Assembly: GCA_019637105.1 (NCBI GenBank)
Contig: JAHBWF010000013.1
Location: 25,044 to 89,043 of the forward strand
Reading direction: 5' to 3'
Origin: Labilithrix sp.
Lineage (GTDB): Bacteria > Myxococcota_A > Polyangia > Polyangiales > Polyangiaceae
DNA: 64,000 nucleotides
Shown here: in pieces, positions 1 to 9,234 of the stretch
Numbering within the stretch: position 1 is the stretch's first letter
How the letters are laid out: every line of letters starts with the position of its first letter
Made by a program: the position numbers and the translations under genes
Notes under the pieces: model-generated
What the model saw: only the letters and a program-made list of their open reading frames with translations
The model's database searches: none
What the model was told of the DNA's origin: nothing

Positions 1-1076
1 TGCCGCGCCGCTACGGCGTCGAGATCACCCCCGGCAACTTCGGTCAGGCGGTGATCGTCAACGCCGCCGGCAACGACATCTCCGGGCTCCACGCCGTCGC
101 GACCACCGCGGTGGTCGAGCTCGACAAGCCGGAGCTCCAGGGCTCGATCGGCTACTCGTACCTCGCGCTGCCAGTCGATTTCAGCGCCACGGTGTACCGC
201 TCGATCACGCCGCGCGCCGGCTACGGCATCGGCCAGTACAAGCCGACGATCGTCCAGGAGACCGCCGGGCTCGCCACGACGCTCGCCTACGGGCAGCCGA
301 AGGCGTTCGACTCGCGCAGCTACGTCGTCACGCACAGCGTGTCGCGCGTCGGCGCCGAGCTGCCGATGCCCGTCGACAAGCTCGATCCCTACGAGACGCC
401 GAGCTTCCCCGCGCGCGGGCTGGCGAGCTCGCTGCGCTTCGCCTACGCGTTCTCGAACGCCGAGCGCTACCTGTGGAGCGTGGGCTTCGAGCGCGGCTAC
501 GCGCTCAGCCTGAGCTTCGACGTCACCGATCCCATCCTCGGCAGCGACTTCGCGGGCTTCGCGACCAACGGCGATTTCTCGACGTACTTCCTCATGCCGT
601 GGCTGAAGCACCACTCGCTCGCGCTCCACGCCGGCGGCGGGACGAGCGGCGGGAGCTTCCCCGGCCGCGGCGCGTTCTTCGTCGGCGGGTTCGTCGATCT
701 GCCCGTGGTCGACACCGTCCGGAACCTCCTCATCCAGGGCGGGATCACGCTCCGCGGCTACGCGCCCGTCGCCGTCGCCGGGCGCAGCTACGCGCTCGGC
801 AACGCCGAGTACCGGTTCCCGATCGTGAACATCGACCGCGGCGACTCCACGCTCCCGATCTTCCTCAACCGCATCACCGGGGCGGCGTTCATCGACTACG
901 GCAGCGCGTTCGACGTCTTCCGCGACGCGCGCTTCAAGACCGGCGTCGGCGCCGAGCTCTGGTTCGACACGCTGCTCGGCTACGTCGCCCCGTTCACGTT
1001 CCGCGTCGGCTACGCGCGCGGGCTCGCGAGCCTCGGGATCGACAAGCTCTACTTCGTCGCGGCCGTGCCATACTGA
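1..1076 (+). CDS. C-terminal part of an outer-membrane beta-barrel protein (BamA/surface-antigen-like), 5' end outside window
   Basis: The reading frame is open from base 3, so the true start lies upstream of the window. The visible part, about 357 residues, alternates short hydrophobic and aromatic strands with Gly/Asn/Asp turns. It contains a 'FVGG' segment and a 'TLRGY' segment followed by 'GNAEYRFPI', the pattern of the last strands of a D15/BamA-type barrel. It ends in a terminal tyrosine ('VAAVPY'), as is usual for proteins folded by the Bam machinery. In related delta-proteobacterial proteins such a barrel often follows a WD40/PD40 or peptidase-like N-terminal half, which cannot be seen here. 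The barrel call is fairly safe; substrate and role are unknown. Confidence 0.7.
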   Translation, partial: PRRYGVEITPGNFGQAVIVNAAGNDISGLHAVATTAVVELDKPELQGSIGYSYLALPVDFSATVYRSITPRAGYGIGQYKPTIVQETAGLATTLAYGQPKAFDSRSYVVTHSVSRVGAELPMPVDKLDPYETPSFPARGLASSLRFAYAFSNAERYLWSVGFERGYALSLSFDVTDPILGSDFAGFATNGDFSTYFLMPWLKHHSLALHAGGGTSGGSFPGRGAFFVGGFVDLPVVDTVRNLLIQGGITLRGYAPVAVAGRSYALGNAEYRFPIVNIDRGDSTLPIFLNRITGAAFIDYGSAFDVFRDARFKTGVGAELWFDTLLGYVAPFTFRVGYARGLASLGIDKLYFVAAVPY

Positions 1077-1113
1077 CGCGGAGCGGCGCCTCGCGCGCCT
1101 GAACGGTCGGTGA

Positions 1114-1845
1114 ATGCGCGCTCGATCTCCTCTTCGTCGTCGGCGTCGTCCGCGCTCCGCCCAGCGGCGGCGATCGTCGGCGCTCCTCGCGCTCGGCGTC
1201 GCGCTCGCGTTCGGTCCCGACTGTACGTGCCGGCGCGGCGCGAAGGTCGCTCCCCCCGTCGACGCCGCGGACGACGCCGGTGATCTCGCGACGGAGCCCC
1301 TCGTCGACGCCGCGGCCCTGGACGCCGCCCCGCCGGACACGCGGATCTACCCGTTCGAAGAGGACCGGTGGTGGGACCACCGCTACGCGAACCCGGGAGG
1401 GCCGTACGACTGCAAGCCCGGCGTTCATCGGACGACGATCGCCGGGCGGAGGGCGGTCGGCGGCCGCGAGGCCTGGCGGATGAAGACCGCGTGCGGGGCG
1501 AAGCAGGAGATCGCCGTCGCGGTCGAGGGCGACGAGCTCGCGACGTGGTTCAACGGGAAGTGGCTGCATCTCCTCCGCGCGCCGCTCCAGGACGGCGCGC
1601 GCTGGCCGTGGGCCGGCTCGAGGATGCGCCTGACGCGCGAGCCCACCCCGGTGAAGGTCGAGGCCGGCACCTTCGACGACTGCTGGACCGTGACGCTCGC
1701 GCCCGAGCTCCCGAGCGTCTCGACGACCTACTGCCGCGGCGTCGGCGTCGTGCGCGTACGCCGCGGCGGCCCGCGATCGAACTACGCCGGCAACGACGCC
1801 GAGCTCGTCGGCGCGAGCTTCCCCCTGCCGGCGCTCCCCGACTGA
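1114..1845 (+). CDS. hypothetical exported protein, Cys-containing
   Basis: This 243-residue protein matches no family I recognise. The N-terminus is extremely Arg-rich (about 20 residues) and is followed by a hydrophobic stretch 'ALLALGVALAFG' and then 'CTC', so an export signal, possibly with lipidation at the first Cys, is plausible. An Asp/Ala-rich linker (about residues 50-75) leads into a compact domain with several Trp and Cys residues, which suggests a disulfide-bonded secreted domain. It lies 37 bases after the barrel gene on the same strand and could be co-transcribed. No Shine-Dalgarno is obvious before the chosen ATG, so the start is uncertain. Confidence 0.6.
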   Translation: MRARSPLRRRRRPRSAQRRRSSALLALGVALAFGPDCTCRRGAKVAPPVDAADDAGDLATEPLVDAAALDAAPPDTRIYPFEEDRWWDHRYANPGGPYDCKPGVHRTTIAGRRAVGGREAWRMKTACGAKQEIAVAVEGDELATWFNGKWLHLLRAPLQDGARWPWAGSRMRLTREPTPVKVEAGTFDDCWTVTLAPELPSVSTTYCRGVGVVRVRRGGPRSNYAGNDAELVGASFPLPALPD

Positions 1846-1863
1846 GCACGCTCCCGGCGGAGG

Positions 1864-2481
1864 TCATTCGCTCCTGCTGCGGGCTCCGCCCGGGCCGGGC
1901 CTCATTTCACTGAGGACGTGCCACAGCCAACCTGCCACGCGCTGCGAGGAGGGCCGCGATTTCGCGCCGAACCAGTACACGAGGATCGCCACGAGCGAGC
2001 CCGCGACCGCGTAGGCCTCGACGGCGGTCGGTAATGGTCGAACGGACTTCAACGATCCGTCGCGCAGCTTCTTCTCGATCTCCTCGGCGATGCGCTGACG
2101 GAAGCCGTGCACTACCTTGGCGCTCCCGTTCGAGCTGAAGACGCGACGGTAGACGGCGAGGCGACGCTCGAGCGTCCGCACCGTCGCCAGCACGTACTTG
2201 GGAGGCTCGTCGAGCTCCGCGTCCTCGAAGATGTCGGTCCTCGAGGTCACGGCGGTCGTCAACCCCTCGAGCTCGAACTGCAGGGCCACGTCGAGGAGCT
2301 CGTCGAGACTTCGGTAGTGCGCGTAGAACGTCGCTCGGTTCACCTGCGCGCGCTCGGCGACGTCGGCGATGCTGAGCGTGTCCAGATCGCGCTCGTGGGC
2401 CAGCTCGAGGAGCGCCTCGTGCAGGATTCGGCGGGTCCGCAGCACCCGAGGGTCGCAGTCGTCGTCCGGTCTCTTGGCCAT
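1864..2481 (-). CDS. TetR/AcrR-family transcriptional repressor
   Basis: This 205-residue DNA-binding protein has the usual TetR size and layout. The N-terminal helix-turn-helix lies around residues 15-60, with the typical 'ADVAERAQVNRATFYAHYRSLDELL' character, split here as 'ADVAERAQVNRATFY' then 'AHYRSLDELL'. A helical ligand-binding C-terminal half follows. It is divergent from the efflux adaptor and RND pump, and the 101-base gap holds an 18-base perfect inverted repeat. It therefore most likely represses both itself and the pump and is released by a pump substrate. The ligand cannot be told from the sequence. The start ATG is the only one consistent with the domain. Confidence 0.9.
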   Translation of the reverse strand: MAKRPDDDCDPRVLRTRRILHEALLELAHERDLDTLSIADVAERAQVNRATFYAHYRSLDELLDVALQFELEGLTTAVTSRTDIFEDAELDEPPKYVLATVRTLERRLAVYRRVFSSNGSAKVVHGFRQRIAEEIEKKLRDGSLKSVRPLPTAVEAYAVAGSLVAILVYWFGAKSRPSSQRVAGWLWHVLSEMRPGPGGARSRSE

Positions 2482-2514
2482 GCCGTCATCCTAGGCGCTC
2501 GCGGCGCCCTCATC

Positions 2515-2568
2515 AAGCAACACATGTTGCTTAACGAACACTGGTCCGTTAGACATCACATGTTGCTT
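2515..2568. promoter_or_regulatory. operator cluster between the tetR-like gene and the efflux operon
   Basis: Bases 2515-2532 read AAGCAACACATGTTGCTT, a perfect inverted repeat of 8-base arms around a 2-base centre. An imperfect inverted repeat, AACGAACACTGGTCCGTT, abuts it at 2533-2550. The 12-mer CACATGTTGCTT occurs twice (2521-2532 and 2557-2568), 36 bases apart, so the second copy carries an operator half-site next to the adaptor gene's ribosome-binding site. The region is visibly AT-richer than its surroundings. The sites are seen directly; binding by the adjacent TetR-type protein is inferred from position. Confidence 0.75.
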
Positions 2569-2582
2569 TGTGAGGGAGCGTC

Positions 2583-3665
2583 ATGCCGTTCTTCGACTGG
2601 ACAGGGAAATGCGGCCGCGCCTGCGCGCGCATTCATTGGGGGCTGGCCCTCGGAGCCGCGACCGTCGGCTGCCGAGGCAAGGCCCCTCCGCCGGCGTCGT
2701 TCGACCCGCGCGTCACCGTCGCCGTCGTTCGAAGCAGCGAGGTCGGGAGGACCGTGCGCCTCTCGGGGACCCTCGAAGCCGACAGGACGCTGCCCCTGGG
2801 GTTCGCGCAGCCGGGCACGGTGGAGGCGGTGCTCGTGCAGGAGGGAGAGTCGGTGAAGAGGGGGCAGGCCCTCGCGCGGCTCGTGACGCGCTCTCTGTCG
2901 GACGCGCTCGGCGTCGCCGAGGCGAAGGCCGCGCAGGCCGACGACGCGGTCCGAAGGCTCGAGCCGCTGCGTCGGAACGGGACGTTGCCCGAGATCCAGT
3001 GGGTCGAGGCCGAGACCGGACGGCAGCAGGCTCGCCTCGTCGTTTCCATGGCGCAGAAGAACCTCGACGACGCCACGCTACGGGCGCCCGAAGACGGAGT
3101 CGTGTCGCGTCGCCATGTCGAGGCGGGAGCGAGCGTGCTCCCCGGCGCGCCGGCGATCACCCTGGTGAAGACACGGCGGATGCTGGCGGTCGCGCCGATC
3201 GCGGAGACGCAGATCGCCCACGTGCAGATCGGCCAGCCTGCGCGGGTGACGGTGTCCGCCACCGGCAAGAGCTTCCAGGGTGCGGTCCGCGAAATCGGCG
3301 TCCTCGCCGATCCCCTGACGCGCACCTACCCGGTCAAGATCGCGCTGGACAACGCCGACGGCGCGCTGCGCGTAGGGATGGTCGCCGACGTACACCTTCA
3401 GCAACGTGACGGAGAGAGCGCGCTCGTCGTCCCTCCAGCCGCCGTGCGGATCGACGAGCACGGCGGCACCTACGTGTACGTCGTGACGAGCGACGACAAG
3501 GCCCGTCGAGAGCCCGTGCAGATCACCGGCTTCGTCGGCGAGGACACCGCGTTGACCGGCAGGATCGTCGCCGGCGCGCGCGTGGTGACGTCGGGCACGC
3601 CCATGCTCACGGACGGGATCGCCGTACGTGTGGCGAACGACGGCAAGGCGGCGGTGGCTCCGTGA
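2583..3665 (+). CDS. RND efflux periplasmic adaptor (membrane fusion protein), lipoprotein
   Basis: This 360-residue adaptor would bridge the inner-membrane RND pump and the outer-membrane channel. The N-terminus has a short hydrophobic signal ending in 'LGAATVGC', a lipobox with Cys30 as the lipidated residue. The biotinyl-lipoyl half 'PGTVEAVLVQEGESVKRGQALARL' character is visible around residues 78-100, followed by an alpha-helical hairpin ('AEAKAAQADDAVRRLE...') and the second lipoyl half ('LRAPEDGVVSRRHVEAG') near residue 165. Beta-barrel and membrane-proximal domains complete the protein. GAGGGAG before the ATG is a good ribosome-binding site. The stop overlaps the start of the pump gene by 4 bases (GTGA), which indicates translational coupling. 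Repression by the divergent TetR-type protein is likely. Confidence 0.9.
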   Translation: MPFFDWTGKCGRACARIHWGLALGAATVGCRGKAPPPASFDPRVTVAVVRSSEVGRTVRLSGTLEADRTLPLGFAQPGTVEAVLVQEGESVKRGQALARLVTRSLSDALGVAEAKAAQADDAVRRLEPLRRNGTLPEIQWVEAETGRQQARLVVSMAQKNLDDATLRAPEDGVVSRRHVEAGASVLPGAPAITLVKTRRMLAVAPIAETQIAHVQIGQPARVTVSATGKSFQGAVREIGVLADPLTRTYPVKIALDNADGALRVGMVADVHLQQRDGESALVVPPAAVRIDEHGGTYVYVVTSDDKARREPVQITGFVGEDTALTGRIVAGARVVTSGTPMLTDGIAVRVANDGKAAVAP

Positions 3666-6600
3666 AGCCGCCGAACCCGATCGAGCGGGCGATGAAGCAA
3701 TGGCGCGTCGTCACCACCGTCGTGGTGATGCTGGTCGGCTACGGCGTCCTGTCCTTCATGACGATGCCGCGCCAGGAGTTCCCTGCGTTCACGATTCGCC
3801 AAGGTCTCGTCGTCGGCGTGATGCCGGGGGCCTCGTCGAACGAGGTCGAGGAGCGCCTGACGAAGGTGGTCGAGAGCTATCTCTTCGGCTTCAACGAGGT
3901 CGACAAACGGAAGACGCGCTCCGTCTCCCAGGAGGGGCGATCGATCGTCTTCGTGGAGCTCGACGAGAAGGTGAAGGGCCCCGACGCGCCCGCCTTCTGG
4001 GCGAAGCTCCGCCACGGGCTGAACGAGCTCAGGGCGCAGAGTCTACCGAGTCAGGTGGTGGCGCTGGTCGGCGACAACGACTTCGGGGACACCAGCGCGG
4101 TCCTGTTCACGTTGGTGTCGGAGGGACATAGTCCGCGGGACCTGGAGCGTCACCTCGAGGTGGTGGAGACCGAGCTGCGGCGCATCGGCGCGACGTCCAA
4201 GCTTCGGCGAGCGGGGATGCAGCGCGAGATCGTACGGATCACCGTCGCGCGCGAGAGGCTCGCCCGTTACGGGCTCCGCCCGATCTCGATCTGGACGGCG
4301 CTCCAGGGAATGAGCGAAGCGCCCGCTCCGGCGCGACTCGACGGCGACACCCTGGAGCTTCCCGTCCACGTCAGCAAGGGCCTCCGCACCGAGCAGGAGC
4401 TGGGGGAGCTCATCGTGTTGTCCGATCCGACGGGCCCCCACGTCAGGCTCAAGGACGTGGCCACGATCACGCGCGAGTACGGGCACGAGGACGCCTTCGT
4501 TCGATTCAACGGCAAGACCGCCATGGTGCTCTCGATCGAGATGCAGCCCGGCAACGACATCACCCACTTCGGAGAGGAGGTCGACGCCGCTGTCGAGCGA
4601 GCCAAGCGGTCTCTTCCGAAGACCGTCCAGATCGCCCGCGTCGCCGACCAGCCTCACGTCGTGAAGGAGTCCGTCAACCACTTCTTGCGCGACTTCGGGC
4701 TGGCGATCGGCTCCGTGGTCCTGGTCACGATGCTCCTCTTGCCGCTCCGCGTCGCGGCGGTCGCGGCGGTGACGATCCCCGTATGTGTGTTCATCACGCT
4801 CGGGATCTTGAGCGCGGTGGGCGTCGAGCTCCAGACCGTCTCGCTCGCGGGGCTGATCGTCGTGCTCGGCATGGTGGTCGACAACGCCATCGTCGTCATC
4901 GACGGTCACGTCGAGAAGCTCGACGCCGGCCTCGATCCCTGGACAGCCGCGTGGAAGAGCGCCCGTGAGCTCTTGGTCCCGGTCTTCACCGCGACGCTCG
5001 CGATCGTCATGGCGTACGCGCCGCTCGCGCTGTTCTTGACCGGGGTCGCGCAAGACTTCGTCGGCAGCCTCCCGATCACCATCGGTGTCGCGCTCGGGAC
5101 GAGCATGGCGTTGGCGATGCTGCTCGTCCCCGTGCTGAACACGACCTTCATCCGCGGAGGCCTGCGCGCGCATCGCGTCGAGGGTCACCGATCTCTCTTG
5201 GAGCGCGCGCAGGGCCTCTACGATCGCGCGCTCGAGGCCGCCTTTCGACGGCCGGCGGTGACGCTCTCCGTGGGCGTCACCTCGGTGCTGCTGGCGCTCC
5301 TGTTGGCGTCGAAGGTGCCCCAGCAGCTCTTTCCGAAGATGGACCGCAACCAGTTCGCGGTCGAGGTGTACCTGCCGCCGGGGCGTTCCCTCCAGCGAAC
5401 CGACTCGGTGATGCGCGAGCTCGAAGCGAGCCTCGCCGTCGACGAACGCGTCGTCGACGTGACGGCCTTCGTGGGCACGAGCTCGCCACGTTTCCACACG
5501 CTCTACGCGCCCAACATGCCGGCGCGCAACTACGGGCAGCTGCTCGTCAACACGACGAGCGAAGGAGCGACGCTCGAGGTCCTGCGAGAGTACGAAGCCC
5601 GCTTTCGCGGCGCGTTCCCCGACGCGTGGGTCCGCTGGAAGCAGCTCGACATGCAGGCCACGGCCGCTCCGATCGAGATCAGGCTCTCCGGCGACGACGT
5701 GGCGACGCTGAAGGAGCTCGCCGAGCGCGTAGAGGCGAAGGCGCGCGCGCTCCCCGGCGTCACCTGGGTGCGCAACGACTTCGAGGCGCCTCTCCTGGGC
5801 GTCGAGGTGACCCCGGACACGGACGCCGCGTCGCGGATGGGGGTCTCGCGGACGGCGCTGCAGCTCTCCTTGGCGGTCGGCACGTCACGAGGAGTGCCGC
5901 TCACCACGCTCTGGGAGGACGACTACCCCGTGCGCGTCGTGCTCGCCGACGATCGCCACGAGGCGTCGACGCTCGACGGTCTCCGGCAGCAGTACGTCTC
6001 TTCGACGCTCGCGATGGCCACCGTACCCGTCGAGCAGCTCGCCACGTTCCGACCGATGTGGACCGACGGGGTCATCGCGCGGCGCAACGGCGTACGCACG
6101 CTCACGGTACGCGTCGACGTGGGCTTCGACGCCCTCGCCTCGGACGTCCAACGGAGGCTCGGCGCCGCGCTCGCCGAGATCGAGACGCCGCCGGGGGTGA
6201 ACGTCGACTTCGGCGGAGAGCTCGAAGCCACGGCGGAGAACTACGGGCCCATGGCGAAGTCCCTGGGCGTGACCGTCGCGGTCATCTACCTCATCTTGCT
6301 GTTCCAGTTTCAGCGCCACAAAAGGGCGCTCCTCGTGATGTTGACGATGCCGCTGAGCTTGTTCGGCTCCGTGCTCGGCCTGGTCCTGACGAGCTACCCG
6401 TTCGGCTTCACGGCGTTCCTGGGCGTCATCAGCCTCATGGGCATCGTCGTGCGCAACGGCATCATCCTCGTGGGCTACGCCGACGAGCTGCGTCGTGACC
6501 ACGGGCTGTCGGTGCGGGAGGCCGCCGTCGCCGCGGGCAAACGTCGAATGCGGCCCATCTTCCTGACGTCGGTCGCGGCGGCCATCGGTGTCGTGCCGAT

Positions 6601-8140
6601 GATCCTGAGTCGCTCCACGCTGTGGGGCCCGCTCGGCTCGGTCACGGCGTTCGGCCTGGTGCTCTCGATGGTGCTCACGCTGTTCGTCGTGCCGGTGGCC
6701 TACTGGTTGATGATGCGCGGCGAAGAGCGCCGGGCGATCGGAGCCCGCGCCGCGTACGGGCCGGCGAACGTCGCCGCCGGCGCGATCGTCCTCTTCTGCT
6801 TCGCGGCGTGGCCGTCCCCCGCGCACGCACGAGAGGAGCCGCTGACGCTCGAACGCTGCCGGGCGCTCGCGCTCCGTCACAACGCACAAGTCCAGCGGAG
6901 CGCGCTCGAGGTCTCGGCGGCCGAGTCCGCTCGCGCGGCGGCCTTCACGAAGTACTTCCCGCAGATGTCCGCGACGGGGGTCGCGATGGCGGCCTCCGCG
7001 CCGCTGGTCTCGATGTCGAACCCGGGGGGCAATCTCCCCGTCTACGACGGCAACCCGGCGAACCTGGGGACGTCGGGGCAGTTCGCGTACCTGCCCGGGA
7101 GCACCCTCAGCGCCGGACGCACGATCGTGGCGGGCTCCGTGATCGCGGTTCAGCCGCTGTACGCCGGAGGCCGCATCTCGAACGGCAATCGCCTCGCCGA
7201 GACCGGCGTCGAGATCGCGCAGGATCGCGCGGCCCTCTCGCGCCGCGAGGTCGTCGCTCAAACGGACGACAAGTACTGGCGCCTGGTCGCGCTCGCCGAG
7301 AAAGCGAAGACGCTCGAGGCCTACGAGGCTTTGCTCACGGAGCTCGAGCGCCGCGCCGCGGACGCGGTCCGCGCCGGCCTGGCCACGCGCAACGATCAAC
7401 TGAAGGTCGCGCTGCAGAGGAGGCAAGCCGAGATCGACCGCATGCGACTCACCAGCGCGCGCCGTCTCTCGGCGCGCGACCTGCGGCGCCACGTCGGTCT
7501 GCCCGAGGGTGACGAGATCGCCCTCGTCGACGCTCTCGAGCGCCCCACGGATCCCGCCGCGCTCGGAGCGGGCCGCGAGAAGGGGGCGGACACGCGCGTC
7601 GAGCTGGACCTGCTGCGCAAAGCGGCGCGGGCGACCAAGCTGCAATCCGAGCTGCGGCTCGGAGAAGCGCTCCCGACGCTCTCCATCGGAGGCATGCTCA
7701 CTCACTATCGGCTGGGGGAGCTCGGCGGCACGAACAACGCCGTCGTCTTCGCGACGCTCAGCGTGCCGGTGACGCAGTGGTGGGAGCGCTCGTACCTGCG
7801 CAGGGAGCAGGAGGCGCGCGAGCACCTCGCGCAGTCGCAGCTCGAGGAGACCCGCTCGCTCGTCGGCCTCGAGATCGAGAAGGCGTGGGACGAGCTCCGA
7901 ACGGCGTGGAGCGCGTTCGAGGTGTCGGAGGAGGCCGTCACGCAAGCCGACGTGAACCTCACCGAGGCGACGTCTCGCTACGCCAGCGGCTTGATCCCCT
8001 TCTCCGACGTCCTCGAGGCCCAGGTCCTCAAGCACCAGGCGGAGGACCGCCGGATCGATGCCCGGAGCGACTACTGGCAGAGACGCTCCACCTACCTGCG
8101 CGCCGTCCACGGCAGAGAAGACGGGAGCGTGCGCAGGTAG
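3662..8140 (+). CDS. RND efflux permease fused in frame to a TolC-like outer-membrane factor
   Basis: This is one uninterrupted reading frame of 1492 codons. Residues 1-1016 are a complete RND permease with two periplasmic porter domains and twelve transmembrane helices. The TM4 proton-relay motif reads 'MVVDNAIVV' (Asp407, Asn408; AcrB has Asp-Asp). Without a stop codon, residues 1018-1056 then form a signal-peptide-like segment: basic 'RGEERRAIGAR', hydrophobic 'VAAGAIVLFCFAAW', and an 'AHA' cleavage site. Residues 1057-1492 are a full-length TolC/OEP-type factor with heptad-rich helices. The RND C-terminus is cytoplasmic, so this 13th hydrophobic segment would lead the TolC part into the periplasm, where signal peptidase could release it. 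Re-initiation at ATG 6710/6713 is an alternative. The GTG start overlaps the adaptor stop. Confidence 0.92.
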   Translation: MKPPNPIERAMKQWRVVTTVVVMLVGYGVLSFMTMPRQEFPAFTIRQGLVVGVMPGASSNEVEERLTKVVESYLFGFNEVDKRKTRSVSQEGRSIVFVELDEKVKGPDAPAFWAKLRHGLNELRAQSLPSQVVALVGDNDFGDTSAVLFTLVSEGHSPRDLERHLEVVETELRRIGATSKLRRAGMQREIVRITVARERLARYGLRPISIWTALQGMSEAPAPARLDGDTLELPVHVSKGLRTEQELGELIVLSDPTGPHVRLKDVATITREYGHEDAFVRFNGKTAMVLSIEMQPGNDITHFGEEVDAAVERAKRSLPKTVQIARVADQPHVVKESVNHFLRDFGLAIGSVVLVTMLLLPLRVAAVAAVTIPVCVFITLGILSAVGVELQTVSLAGLIVVLGMVVDNAIVVIDGHVEKLDAGLDPWTAAWKSARELLVPVFTATLAIVMAYAPLALFLTGVAQDFVGSLPITIGVALGTSMALAMLLVPVLNTTFIRGGLRAHRVEGHRSLLERAQGLYDRALEAAFRRPAVTLSVGVTSVLLALLLASKVPQQLFPKMDRNQFAVEVYLPPGRSLQRTDSVMRELEASLAVDERVVDVTAFVGTSSPRFHTLYAPNMPARNYGQLLVNTTSEGATLEVLREYEARFRGAFPDAWVRWKQLDMQATAAPIEIRLSGDDVATLKELAERVEAKARALPGVTWVRNDFEAPLLGVEVTPDTDAASRMGVSRTALQLSLAVGTSRGVPLTTLWEDDYPVRVVLADDRHEASTLDGLRQQYVSSTLAMATVPVEQLATFRPMWTDGVIARRNGVRTLTVRVDVGFDALASDVQRRLGAALAEIETPPGVNVDFGGELEATAENYGPMAKSLGVTVAVIYLILLFQFQRHKRALLVMLTMPLSLFGSVLGLVLTSYPFGFTAFLGVISLMGIVVRNGIILVGYADELRRDHGLSVREAAVAAGKRRMRPIFLTSVAAAIGVVPMILSRSTLWGPLGSVTAFGLVLSMVLTLFVVPVAYWLMMRGEERRAIGARAAYGPANVAAGAIVLFCFAAWPSPAHAREEPLTLERCRALALRHNAQVQRSALEVSAAESARAAAFTKYFPQMSATGVAMAASAPLVSMSNPGGNLPVYDGNPANLGTSGQFAYLPGSTLSAGRTIVAGSVIAVQPLYAGGRISNGNRLAETGVEIAQDRAALSRREVVAQTDDKYWRLVALAEKAKTLEAYEALLTELERRAADAVRAGLATRNDQLKVALQRRQAEIDRMRLTSARRLSARDLRRHVGLPEGDEIALVDALERPTDPAALGAGREKGADTRVELDLLRKAARATKLQSELRLGEALPTLSIGGMLTHYRLGELGGTNNAVVFATLSVPVTQWWERSYLRREQEAREHLAQSQLEETRSLVGLEIEKAWDELRTAWSAFEVSEEAVTQADVNLTEATSRYASGLIPFSDVLEAQVLKHQAEDRRIDARSDYWQRRSTYLRAVHGREDGSVRR

Positions 8141-8267
8141 CGCGCGGCGTGCTCGTGACGATCGAACGCCCGTCGTCCCCGTTCTCCGGACGCCTCCTCG
8201 CGACGCGAGCGAGAACGCGCGGCGCGCTCGCAGCATCGGATGGGGCGATCGAAGAAGCGAGAGATTC

Positions 8268-9185
8268 ATGCTTCGCTACTCGGCAGATCGGCGCACGATA
8301 GCCTTCATCGTCGCGTACTTCGTCCTCCTGTTCGGAGCGTGGACGGCGTGGGACGGCGCTCCGCTCGCCGTCAAGATCGGGCTCGTCCTCGCGCTGTGCG
8401 TCGTCGCCTGGATCAACGCGGTCATCACGCACAACACGATCCATTGCCCGATGTGGACGTCGCGGAAGCTCAACCGTGTCACCCAGGTCGTGCTCTCGCT
8501 GAGCTACGGGTTCCCCGTCAGCGAGTTCAAGCCGGGCCACAACCTCAGCCATCACCGGTTCACGCAGACGAGGCGGGACGGGATGCGCACGACCAAGCTC
8601 CGCTATAGGGCGAACATCCTCAACCTGCTCCTCTTCTTCGCGCGCGTGGGTCCGGGGGTCACCGCCCGCAACGCGGAGTACGCGCGGACGACGCCGAACC
8701 GCGCCTGGAAGAGGCAGCTCGCGCTCGAGACCGTCGTGGCGTGGGGCTTCAAGCTGGGGCTCGTCGCGCTCTGTTGGTGGAAGGGGCTCCTGCTCGTCGT
8801 CGTCCCGCACTTCTACGCCGTGTGGGGGATCACCACCGTGAACTTCATCCAGCACGACGGGTGCGACGCCGACCATCCGTACAACCACTCGCGCAACTTC
8901 GTCGGGCGCGCGTTCAACTGGCTCACGTTCAACAACGGCTTCCACGGCATGCACCACATGCAGCCGGGGCTCCACTGGAGCCTCTTGCCCGCGGCGCACG
9001 CCGAGAAGCTCGCCCCGCACGTCGATCCTCGGCTCGAGAGGCGATCGCTCGCGGCGTACCTCTTCGACGCCTTCATCCATCCAGGCACGCGGCGGCGCTA
9101 CGACGGGGAGCGCGTCGTCCTTCCGCCGGACGAGCCCGACGAGAGCTGGGTCCTCGCGCCCGCGAAGCCCTCGGGGCGGTCGTGA
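8268..9185 (+). CDS. membrane fatty-acid desaturase family protein
   Basis: This 305-residue integral membrane di-iron enzyme has the three conserved His clusters: 'HNTIH' (about residue 52), 'HNLSHH' (about residue 88), and 'GFHGMHH' near residue 225, with a further 'QHDGCD' segment before it. Four hydrophobic helices flank them, as in acyl-lipid desaturases. No cytochrome b5 or ferredoxin domain is attached. ATG 8268 is chosen because GAAGAAGCGAGAG precedes it and longer in-frame forms add only low-complexity residues. It lies 127 bases after the efflux gene on the same strand and might share its transcript, linking membrane-lipid change to the drug response. The substrate is unknown; hydroxylase or carotenoid-oxygenase activity is possible. 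Confidence 0.8.
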   Translation: MLRYSADRRTIAFIVAYFVLLFGAWTAWDGAPLAVKIGLVLALCVVAWINAVITHNTIHCPMWTSRKLNRVTQVVLSLSYGFPVSEFKPGHNLSHHRFTQTRRDGMRTTKLRYRANILNLLLFFARVGPGVTARNAEYARTTPNRAWKRQLALETVVAWGFKLGLVALCWWKGLLLVVVPHFYAVWGITTVNFIQHDGCDADHPYNHSRNFVGRAFNWLTFNNGFHGMHHMQPGLHWSLLPAAHAEKLAPHVDPRLERRSLAAYLFDAFIHPGTRRRYDGERVVLPPDEPDESWVLAPAKPSGRS

Positions 9186-9234
9186 CGAGGCGCGCGCCGC
9201 CGCGCCGGACGGCTCGTCGCTCGCTCCTCGCCGC

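Noticed and set aside
2570-3409. An overlapping plus-strand frame on the efflux adaptor gene
   Set aside because: It is Arg/Ala-rich shadow sequence; the adaptor frame has the lipobox and lipoyl motifs.
5885-8269. A 794-codon minus-strand frame opposite the RND-TolC fusion
   Set aside because: The translated product is low-complexity Arg/Glu/Val-rich sequence with no domain, while the plus strand carries conserved RND and TolC motifs throughout.
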